This document shows, in pieces, positions 22,323-28,411 of a DNA stretch of 28,411 bases. Source of the stretch: JBBQTQ01 sp038213135 (GTDB lineage: Bacteria > Actinomycetota > Thermoleophilia > Gaiellales > Gaiellaceae); assembly GCA_038213135.1 (NCBI GenBank), contig JBBQTQ010000031.1, positions 1-28,411 on the forward strand, given 5' to 3'. Both the position numbers and the translations under genes were made by a program. How positions within the stretch are numbered: the stretch's first letter is position 1; each line of letters starts with the position of its first letter. Below the pieces are notes generated by a model. The model made no database searches. It saw only the letters and a list, made by a program, of their open reading frames with translations, and was not told the DNA's origin.

Positions 22323-23246
22323 CTACGCGATCGTCCAGGTGTCGCCGCTCGTCAGGAGCTCGCGGAGATCGCCCTTGCCGCGCTTGGCGACGGCGGCTTC
22401 CAGCTGGTCGGCCATCAGCTCGTCGTAGACCGGACGCTGCACGTCTCGGAAGACTCCCAGTGGCACCTTGCCGTTCTCGTCGTACGTCCATCGCGAGAGC
22501 GCGAACGCCTGTGACGGATCCTCCGCGTGCTCGTCGTGGATCCAGTCGGTGCCCTCGATCGGCTGGCCCTGCTCCAGGTACAGGCGCGGCTCCTCGTTGT
22601 CGCGGACGAAGAAGGCCTCGTCGTTGAAGATCGGACAGTTCTGGTAAATCTCGAGGAAGGCAGTGCCCTTGTGCTCGGCGGCGCGGCGCAGCATCGCGGT
22701 CAGATGCTTACGGTCGGTGTCGACAGCCCGCGCGACGAAGGTCGCCTCGGCGCCGATCGCCAGCGAGAGCGGATGGAACGGGTGGTCGAGCGAGCCCATC
22801 GGCGTCGACTTCGTGATCTTCCCGGCCGGGCTCGTCGGCGAGTACTGGCCCTTCGTCAGCCCGTAGATCTCGTTGTTGAAGAGCAGGATCTTCACGTTCA
22901 CGTTGCGGCGCAGCGAGTGGATCAGGTGGTTGCCGCCGATCGAGAGCGCGTCGCCGTCGCCGGTCACGACCCAGACGGACAGGTCCGGACGGGACGCTGC
23001 CAGCCCGGTCGCGATCGCCGGCGCGCGGCCGTGGATCGAATGCATGCCGTAGGTCTCCATGTAGTACGGGAAGCGCGCCGCGCAGCCGATCCCGGAAATG
23101 AAGACGATCCGCTCGCGCGGGATCCCGAGCTCGGGCATGAAGCCCTGCACCGCGGCGAGGATCGCGTAGTCGCCGCAGCCAGGACACCAGCGCACCTCCT
23201 GGTCGGTCTTGAAGTCCTTGGCGGTCAGATGGCCGTTCGTGCTCAC
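22323..23246 (-). CDS. korB: 2-oxoacid:ferredoxin oxidoreductase, beta subunit
   Basis: 307 aa. The TPP-binding subunit has C21-P-G-C24-GDY, the third Cys in GIGCAAR (about 55) and a fourth in YQNCPIFND, which together hold a 4Fe-4S cluster. GDGDALSIGGNH and NNEIYGLTKGQYSPTS are the TPP/Mg signature. With KorA it converts 2-oxoglutarate (or another 2-oxoacid) plus CoA to acyl-CoA and CO2, reducing ferredoxin. GTG start overlaps the korA stop (GTGA). It is closest in pattern to the two-subunit KorAB of actinobacteria; no KorC/D genes are adjacent. Confidence 0.93.
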   Translation of the reverse strand: MSTNGHLTAKDFKTDQEVRWCPGCGDYAILAAVQGFMPELGIPRERIVFISGIGCAARFPYYMETYGMHSIHGRAPAIATGLAASRPDLSVWVVTGDGDALSIGGNHLIHSLRRNVNVKILLFNNEIYGLTKGQYSPTSPAGKITKSTPMGSLDHPFHPLSLAIGAEATFVARAVDTDRKHLTAMLRRAAEHKGTAFLEIYQNCPIFNDEAFFVRDNEEPRLYLEQGQPIEGTDWIHDEHAEDPSQAFALSRWTYDENGKVPLGVFRDVQRPVYDELMADQLEAAVAKRGKGDLRELLTSGDTWTIA

Positions 23247-25078
23247 AGCGACATCCTGATCGCGTCGGCGAGCTCGGAGGCGCGCATCGGCACTCCCCGC
23301 ACGGGGTTGAAGCCGGCTGCATCGACGAGGAACTCGGCCCGCAGCAGCTTCAACAGCTGGCCCAGGTTCATCTCCGGCACGAGCACCTTCGAGTAACGCG
23401 AGAGCACGTCGCCGGTGTTGCGCGGGAACGGGTTCAGATACTCGAGGTGTGCGTGGGCGACCTTGCCGCCCTCCTTACGCACGCGGCGGACGCCCGCTGC
23501 GATCGGGCCGTACGTGCCGCCCCACCCGAGCACGAGCAGGTCGGCTCCGTCGGGATCGTCGACCTCGAGCTCGGGGATGTCGCGCGCGATGCCGGCGACC
23601 TTCGCGGCGCGCAGGCGGGTCATCAGGTCGTGGTTGTCCGGGTCGTAGGAGATCGCGCCGGTGCGGTCGGCCTTCTCGAGACCGCCGATCCGATGCTCGA
23701 GCCCGGGCGTGCCGGGGATCGCCCACGGCCGCGCGAGCGTCTCCTCGTCGCGCAGGTAGGGCAGGAAGTCGTCGCCCTCGTTCGGCTCGGTCGCGAAGTC
23801 GGTCGAGATGTCCGGCAGCAGGTCCGGATCCGGGAGCAGCCAGGGCTCCGAGCCGTTGGCGAGGTAGGCGTCGGAGAGTAGGTAGACGGGCGTGCGGTAC
23901 TTCAGCGCGATGCGCACTGCCTCGAGCGCCGCGTGGAAGCACTGGCCCGGCGCCGACGCGGCGATCACCGGCACCGGCGACTCCGAGTTGCGCCCGAACA
24001 TGACCATCAGCAGGTCGCCCTGCTCGGGCTTCGTCGGCATGCCGGTCGAAGGGCCAGCGCGCTGGATGTCGAGGATCACGAGCGGCAGCTCGAGCTGGAT
24101 CGCGAGACCGATCGTCTCCGACTTGAGGACGATGCCCGGGCCGGCCGAGGTCGTAACGCCGAGCGCGCCGCCGAACGAGGCGCCGAGCGCCGCGCCGACC
24201 GCCGCGATCTCGTCCTCGGCCTGAAAGGTGCGGACGCCGAAGTGCTTGTAGCCGGCGAGCTCCTCGAGGATGCCCGAAGCCGGCGTGATCGGATAGGCGC
24301 CGAGGAAGAGCGGCAGGCCGGACTTGACGCTCGCCGCCACGAGGCCGAGCGCCAGCGCCTCGTTGCCGGTGATGTTCCGGTAGAGGCCCGGTTCGAGCTT
24401 CGCCGGCTTGATCTCGTAGGACGTGGTGAAGGCCTCGGTCGTCTCGCCGAAGGCGTAGCCGGCCTGGATCGCCTTCACGTTCGCCTCGGCGATCTCGGGC
24501 GCCTTCGCGAACTTGGTCTGGATCGCGGCGATCGTGCCTTCGATCGGCCGGGTGAACAGCCAGGACATGAGCCCGAGCGCAAACATATTCTTGGCGCGCT
24601 CCGCCTCGCGTTTCGTAACGTCGACCTCCTTCAGCGCTTCCAGCGTCATCGAGGTCAGCCCGACTTCGAAGACCTGATAGCCGGCGAGCGAGCCGTCCTC
24701 GAGCGGGTTGGTCTCGTATGCGGCCTTGGTCAGGTTGCGCTCGACGAAGGCGTCCTTGTTCACGATCAGCGTGCCGCCCTTGCGGAGGTCCTTCAGGTTC
24801 GTCTTCAGCGCGGCCGGGTTCATCGCGACGAGGACGTCCGGCGCGTCGCCAGGAGTGAGGATGTCGTGGTCGGCGAAGTGGATCTGGAAGCCGGAGACGC
24901 CCGGCAGCGAGCCGGCCGGGGCGCGGATCTCGGCCGGGAAGTCCGGCAGCGTCGAGAGGTCGTTGCCGAGGACGGCGGTCTCGCTCGTGAAGCGGGCGCC
25001 GGTCAGCTGCATGCCGTCGCCCGAGTCGCCGCAGAAGCGGATCACGACTTGTTCGAGCTGCTCGACGGTCTTGGCCAT
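23243..25078 (-). CDS. korA: 2-oxoacid:ferredoxin oxidoreductase, fused gamma-alpha subunit
   Basis: 611 aa. The gamma domain (about 1-190) starts VIRFCGDSGDGMQLTG and contains EIRAPAGSLPGVSGFQI. The alpha domain (about 215-611) has FLGAYPITPASGILEELA, FQAEDEIAAVGAALGAS, GVTTSAGPGIVLKSE and the C-terminal transketolase-like segment VLGWGGTYGPI. The gamma-alpha fusion is the form found in actinobacterial KorA. Partner of the coupled korB. The ATG is clear; a -10-like TATACC lies about 13-18 nt upstream. It diverges from the NfeD-like gene across only 22 nt. Confidence 0.94.
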   Translation of the reverse strand: MAKTVEQLEQVVIRFCGDSGDGMQLTGARFTSETAVLGNDLSTLPDFPAEIRAPAGSLPGVSGFQIHFADHDILTPGDAPDVLVAMNPAALKTNLKDLRKGGTLIVNKDAFVERNLTKAAYETNPLEDGSLAGYQVFEVGLTSMTLEALKEVDVTKREAERAKNMFALGLMSWLFTRPIEGTIAAIQTKFAKAPEIAEANVKAIQAGYAFGETTEAFTTSYEIKPAKLEPGLYRNITGNEALALGLVAASVKSGLPLFLGAYPITPASGILEELAGYKHFGVRTFQAEDEIAAVGAALGASFGGALGVTTSAGPGIVLKSETIGLAIQLELPLVILDIQRAGPSTGMPTKPEQGDLLMVMFGRNSESPVPVIAASAPGQCFHAALEAVRIALKYRTPVYLLSDAYLANGSEPWLLPDPDLLPDISTDFATEPNEGDDFLPYLRDEETLARPWAIPGTPGLEHRIGGLEKADRTGAISYDPDNHDLMTRLRAAKVAGIARDIPELEVDDPDGADLLVLGWGGTYGPIAAGVRRVRKEGGKVAHAHLEYLNPFPRNTGDVLSRYSKVLVPEMNLGQLLKLLRAEFLVDAAGFNPVRGVPMRASELADAIRMSL

Positions 25079-25100
25079 GGCTTGTAGTTAGGTATAGCGC

Positions 25101-25442
25101 ATGGTTCTCTTGGCGGGGATCGTCCTGGCCATCCTCTTCGTACCGTCGCCGTGGGAGGCGCCCGTGATCCTGGTCGCTCTCGTCTGGGAGATCGTGCAGG
25201 TCGTGCTCGGCTTCCGCTGGTCGCAGCGGCGACGGGCTCGGGTCGGCGCCGAGGCGCTGATCGGCTCCGAGGCGACTGTCGCGTCCGCGTGCCGCCCGGA
25301 GGGACGGGTTCGCGTGCGCGGGGAGCTCTGGGCCGCGCGATGCGAGGAGGGGGCCGACGCCGGCGAGAAGGTGATCGTGCGCGGCCTCGACGGACTGACT
25401 CTCGTCGTCTCCGCGTTTGACAACTCGGCAACGCGCGCATGA
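25101..25442 (+). CDS. NfeD-like membrane protein
   Basis: 113 aa. Two close TM helices (about 3-13 and 17-37) are followed by a basic loop (RWSQRRRARVG) and a small OB-fold domain: ALIGSEATVASACRPEGRVRVRGELWAARC, then GEKVIVRGLDGLTLVV. This is the short NfeD form lacking the ClpP-like protease, often linked to SPFH/stomatin proteins, none of which is adjacent here. It stops 8 nt before the next membrane-protein gene, so the two are probably one operon. Confidence 0.82.
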   Translation: MVLLAGIVLAILFVPSPWEAPVILVALVWEIVQVVLGFRWSQRRRARVGAEALIGSEATVASACRPEGRVRVRGELWAARCEEGADAGEKVIVRGLDGLTLVVSAFDNSATRA

Positions 25443-25450
25443 TGTAACTG

Positions 25451-25948
25451 GTGCCGCAACGCACGCGTGTCTGGTCGCCCAAGGAGGTTCCGGTCGGCGC
25501 AGCGATCGCGATTCTCGGCCTCTGGGCCGCGCTCGTGCCGCTGATCGGCCCGTACTTCAGCTTCGGCTTCGACACCAGCAGTACCTGGGACTTCAGCGAA
25601 GCGCACATCACGCTCAGCTTGATCCCCGGCATCGGCGCGATCGTCGGTGGGCTCAGCCTGGCCCGGCCGACTCAGGGGCTCGGCAACCTCGGCCGCATCC
25701 TGGCGGCGCTCTGCGGGCTCTGGCTGCTGATCGGCCCGGTCCTCCACCAGGTCTGGGACGGCGGCTTCGGCCCGGCCGCGACCACGGACTGGAAGCGGGC
25801 GCTGCTCTGGATCGGCTACTTCTACGGCGTCGGCTTCCTGATCACCTATCTCGCGGGAGTCGCACGCGGCCTCGTCACGATGCGGCAGCGCGTCCAGGAG
25901 ACCCAGGTCGCCGAGCCGCAGTTCGAGCGCACCGTTACCGAAGGCTAA
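25451..25948 (+). CDS. Four-TM membrane protein, SPW-repeat-like
   Basis: 165 aa, GTG start 8 nt after the NfeD-like stop. Four TM helices form two similar halves: AAIAILGLWAALVPLIGPYF and GRILAALCGLWLLIGPVLHQ share the G-x-W-x-x-x-x-P-x-x-G pattern that recalls SPW repeats. The cytosolic tail is charged (MRQRVQETQVAEPQFERTV). Function unknown; the pairing with an NfeD-like protein hints at membrane homeostasis. Confidence 0.7.
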   Translation: MPQRTRVWSPKEVPVGAAIAILGLWAALVPLIGPYFSFGFDTSSTWDFSEAHITLSLIPGIGAIVGGLSLARPTQGLGNLGRILAALCGLWLLIGPVLHQVWDGGFGPAATTDWKRALLWIGYFYGVGFLITYLAGVARGLVTMRQRVQETQVAEPQFERTVTEG

Positions 25949-25961
25949 GGAGACCGGAGCG

Positions 25962-25978
25962 GCGCGGCCCAGCCGCGC
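25962..25978. terminator. Hairpin between convergent genes
   Basis: GCGCGG / CCGCGC with a 5-nt loop, followed on the plus strand by a pyrimidine-rich TCCTCCTCC run, between the stops at 25948 and 26021. Modest stem, so weak support. Confidence 0.35.
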
Positions 25979-26020
25979 TCCTCCTCCCCGTCTCGACATC
26001 CGGCTGCGCCGTCGTCTCGA

Positions 26021-26503
26021 CTAAACCTCGGCCAAGAGCGCGTGCACGTCGAGTGGCCGCGTGTGCATCGTGAACTCGCCTTCGGGGGTGCGCGGCCACT
26101 CCTCGCGCGGGCGGTCGCGGTAGAGCTCGACGCCGTTGCCGTCCGGGTCGTCGAGATAGATCGCCTCGCTGACGCCGTGGTCGCTCGCGCCGCCGAGCGG
26201 GATGCCTGCGTCGACGATGCCACGCACGGCCTGCGCGAGCGTCTTGCGATCCGGGAAGCGAATCGCCACGTGGAAGAGACCGGTCGTGCCGGGCGGCGGC
26301 GGCGAGCCGCCTTTGCTCTCCCACGTGTTGAGCCCGAGGTGGTGGTGGTAGCCGCCGGCGCTGAGAAAGGCAGCCTGGTCGCCGTGACGGGACATGACCT
26401 CGAAGCCGATTACGTCGCGCCAGAAGGCGAGCGAGCGGTCGAGGTCGGCGACCTTCAGATGGACATGGCCGATGTCGACACGCGGGTCGAGGATTCCGGC
26501 CAT
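26021..26503 (-). CDS. VOC-family (glyoxalase / extradiol dioxygenase-like) protein
   Basis: 160 aa. Paired beta-alpha-beta-beta-beta modules: GHVHLKVADLDRSLAFWRDVIGFEV and GLFHVAIRFPDRKTLAQAVRGI, ending YLDDPDGNGVELYRD. Candidate metal ligands are H15, a His in HHHLGLN, and the Glu in GVELYRD. It resembles the N-terminal half of CatE-type catechol 2,3-dioxygenases; whether it is a dioxygenase, isomerase or binding protein is open. It diverges from the LLM oxidoreductase with 23 nt between starts. Confidence 0.85.
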   Translation of the reverse strand: MAGILDPRVDIGHVHLKVADLDRSLAFWRDVIGFEVMSRHGDQAAFLSAGGYHHHLGLNTWESKGGSPPPPGTTGLFHVAIRFPDRKTLAQAVRGIVDAGIPLGGASDHGVSEAIYLDDPDGNGVELYRDRPREEWPRTPEGEFTMHTRPLDVHALLAEV

Positions 26504-26526
26504 GGCCGTACCGTAATACTCAGCCG

Positions 26527-27444
26527 ATGAAGCTCGGCGTCCTCGCCTGGAACCAGTACACGGACTGGCCGGCGCTGCTCGAGGTCGGGAGGCGGGTCGA
26601 CGAGCTCGGCTACGACTCGCTCTGGACCTGGGATCACGTCTACCCGATCGTCGGCGACCCGCACGGGCCGATCTTCGAGGGCTACCTGACGCTCGCCGCC
26701 TGGGCGGGCGTGACGAAGAAGGCCACGCTCGGACTGATGGTCGGTGCGAACACTTTCCGTAATCCAGCGCTTGCCGCGAAGATGGTGACGACGCTCGACC
26801 ACATCAGCGGCGGCCGCGCGTACCTCGGCATCGGTGGCGCGTGGTTCGAGACCGAGCACACGGCGTTCGGGATCGAGTTCGGCAGCGGCTTCGGCGAACG
26901 TCTCAACTGGTTCGACGAGGCGGTCGAGCTGATGCGCGGCATGCTCCACGAGGAGACGACGAGCGCCCGCGGCCGCTTCTACCACGCCAAAGATGTCCGG
27001 AACGACCCGCCGCCCATCCAGAAGCACCTGCCGATCCTGATCGGCGGCGGCGGCGAGCGGAAGACGCTGCACACGGTCGCCAAGTACGCCGACGCGTGGA
27101 ATATCTCGGGCGAGCTCGAGCGGGTGAAGCACAAGCTCGAGGTGCTGCTGCGCTGGTGCGACGAGGTCGGGCGCGACCCGGCGGAGATCGAGCTCACCGC
27201 GCAATCGGGCTCGATGGTGATCCGCGACAGCGTCGATGAGGCCCAGCGCGTCGCGGCGGAGATCGGCGAGCGGAACGGCGGCTGGGGCGGGCCGCGGCTC
27301 GTCGGGCCGCCCGAGACGATCGCGGAGTCGGTGCGCCCCATCGTCGAGCTGGGCTTTCGCCACGTCTACATGGATCTGCCCTCGCCCTATGACGCCGAGA
27401 CGCTCGAGCGCTTCGTCGGCGAGGTCGGCCCGCTGCTCGCTTAG
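26527..27444 (+). CDS. LLM-class flavin-dependent oxidoreductase (probably F420)
   Basis: 305 aa. The TIM-barrel luciferase-like family shows RRVDELGYDSLWTWDHVYPI, LGLMVGANTFRNPALAAKMVTTLDHISGGR, LGIGGAWFETEHTAFGIEF and PILIGGGGERKTLHTVAKYADAWN. These are typical of actinobacterial F420-dependent members; the cofactor choice (F420 or FMN) is inferred from the family. Substrate unknown. AATACT lies at -12 to -7 from the ATG with no Shine-Dalgarno sequence. The stop overlaps the convergent HNH-like gene by 4 nt. Confidence 0.9.
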   Translation: MKLGVLAWNQYTDWPALLEVGRRVDELGYDSLWTWDHVYPIVGDPHGPIFEGYLTLAAWAGVTKKATLGLMVGANTFRNPALAAKMVTTLDHISGGRAYLGIGGAWFETEHTAFGIEFGSGFGERLNWFDEAVELMRGMLHEETTSARGRFYHAKDVRNDPPPIQKHLPILIGGGGERKTLHTVAKYADAWNISGELERVKHKLEVLLRWCDEVGRDPAEIELTAQSGSMVIRDSVDEAQRVAAEIGERNGGWGGPRLVGPPETIAESVRPIVELGFRHVYMDLPSPYDAETLERFVGEVGPLLA

Positions 27445-27923
27445 CCGTCGCGATGCTTCAGGGCTGACTCCTGGAGCTGCGCCTCGTGCAGGCTCAGCTC
27501 GCCGGCGCAGACCTTCCGGTTGAGCTCGTTCTCGATCCCGTCTACCACGCCGGCACGTGGTTGCGACTCGGGCCAGAGATTGCGCGGGTCGGTCGGATTG
27601 CCGCCGAGCTCGAGCGAGATCAGGTGGTCCTCCTGGTAGCCGGCCGGGCTGCCGACGAGGCGGTACTGCCGCAGCTGCCGGACCTTCAGCGCGGACGTGT
27701 AGGTCGTGGGCGGGCGGACCTGCCGCGTGTAGCCGCGCGTGCAGATCGTCGAGCGGATGTTCGCCTGGGTGACCCGCGGGTCGACGACGCCCGGTGTCAG
27801 ACGCCAGCTCGCGAGCACGGCCGGCGGGCCGTGTCGCTCGATGCAGCGCGGCAGCGTCGCGATCGCGACGAGAGCGAGCGCACCGACGACGACCAGCTCG
27901 AGAACCGAGGCGCGGCGGCCCAT
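27441..27923 (-). CDS. Exported or anchored HNH-like protein
   Basis: 160 aa. One N-terminal hydrophobic helix (about 7-24) is followed by TICTRGYTRQVRPPTTYTSALK and then YQEDHLISLELGGNPTDPRNLWPE. The D-H ... GG ... N-L-W arrangement is the HNH/beta-beta-alpha-metal core (D-H, central GG, Asn-Leu-Trp), within a widespread family of small proteins of unknown role. A C-terminal charged helix follows. An outward-facing HNH domain is unusual for a nuclease. Catalytic activity is inferred from the motif only. Confidence 0.72.
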   Translation of the reverse strand: MGRRASVLELVVVGALALVAIATLPRCIERHGPPAVLASWRLTPGVVDPRVTQANIRSTICTRGYTRQVRPPTTYTSALKVRQLRQYRLVGSPAGYQEDHLISLELGGNPTDPRNLWPESQPRAGVVDGIENELNRKVCAGELSLHEAQLQESALKHRDG

Positions 27924-27956
27924 CCGCTCGACGGTAGGCCCGCCGTGCGCGCGCCG

Positions 27957-28411
27957 CTAGGGCAGGTCTGACTCTCGGCGCAAAGTCGTCACACTCGCAC
28001 CCGCGAGCCACCAGAGGCAGTAGGCGAGCCAGGGCACGCCGTACGCGTCGGTCTGGATCGCGAGCACGAGCACCGCGGCGAGCGCGGCGGCGATCTCGCC
28101 CCGGCCCGAGCGGATCAGCCGCCGGAGGAGCGCAAGGTTCCAGGCGACGAAGAGCAGCATTCCGAGCAGTCCCGTCTCGACCCCGATCTCCGTGTAGTTC
28201 GACTCGCCGGCCTTGAGCGGCACGTCGAAGCGGGCCGCCGTCGAGCCCGCGTTGCCGAGTCCATAGCCCTGCGGGTGGCGGCCGACCGTCTCGAGCCCGT
28301 CTCGAAGGTTCGTCAGGTGGCTCTTCAGGCTCGGCTCGCCCGGGTCGAGCGCCGTCGTGCCGCCCTTCGGCAGTCCGCCGTGCTCGCGGGCGTACTGCTC
28401 CTGGTAGGGCA
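27957..28411 (-). CDS. O-antigen ligase / polymerase-like membrane protein, C-terminal part
   Basis: The frame runs off the right edge; about 150 C-terminal residues are visible. A soluble loop ending ETVGRHPQGYGLGNAG and then ESNYTEIGVETGLLGMLLF match the periplasmic-loop-to-helix region of the Wzy/WaaL O-antigen ligase superfamily. Two to three TM helices close the protein. Such enzymes transfer or polymerise undecaprenyl-linked glycans. The GTG at 28223 is internal, not the start. Confidence 0.8.
   Translation of the reverse strand, partial: PYQEQYAREHGGLPKGGTTALDPGEPSLKSHLTNLRDGLETVGRHPQGYGLGNAGSTAARFDVPLKAGESNYTEIGVETGLLGMLLFVAWNLALLRRLIRSGRGEIAAALAAVLVLAIQTDAYGVPWLAYCLWWLAGASVTTLRRESDLP

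Overview
The window is GC-rich throughout. It encodes high-GC Gram-positive hallmarks: a decaprenyl-phosphate phosphoribosyltransferase homologue, an F420-type luciferase-like oxidoreductase, a fused-subunit KorA with KorB, many GTG and TTG starts, and tightly overlapping genes. This points to an actinobacterium, most likely a Thermoleophilia-like soil lineage. That placement is an inference from gene content, not from a marker tree.

Left part (1-8170): the tail of an IS5-like transposase is followed by two minus-strand operons. The first runs response regulator, histidine kinase, UbiA-type phosphoribosyltransferase (3207 to 208). The second runs cation exchanger, enolase-superfamily enzyme, DUF4015-type glycosidase-like protein, patatin-like lipase (8170 to 3818). 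A secreted unknown protein lies between them. Most junctions inside these operons overlap or are separated by 1-33 nt.

Accessory segment (about 8275-12676): a 1000-bp IS982-family element with a frameshifted transposase abuts the 3' half of a GNAT acetyltransferase gene. Next comes a divergent pair of unrecognised genes (592 and 278 aa). The segment ends at a 46-nt 3' half of tRNA-Asp that has no 5' half, which is the signature of an integrative-element attachment site. No integrase and no intact tRNA are in view, so this looks like a decayed island.

Middle (12775-20560): a small secreted protein, a divergent DUF6529-type membrane protein/cytochrome c pair, a cold-shock protein, and a coupled operon of three secreted proteins including an NlpC/P60-like hydrolase. 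Then a PAS plus metallo-beta-lactamase-fold pair diverges from a MarR-MFS operon. A GTTAAC-CTA-GTTAAC box lies over that promoter region. The MFS gene runs in frame into the remnant of a secreted RTX (calcium-binding beta-roll) protein, which itself carries a frameshift.

Right part (20701-28411): HicAB and VapBC toxin-antitoxin pairs flank MsrA. Then come KorAB (2-oxoacid:ferredoxin oxidoreductase), an NfeD-like protein with a four-TM membrane protein, a divergent VOC enzyme/LLM oxidoreductase pair, an HNH-like exported protein and the end of an O-antigen-ligase-like protein. Several genes have no Shine-Dalgarno sequence but carry a -10-like hexamer about 7 nt before the start codon, suggesting frequent leaderless transcription.
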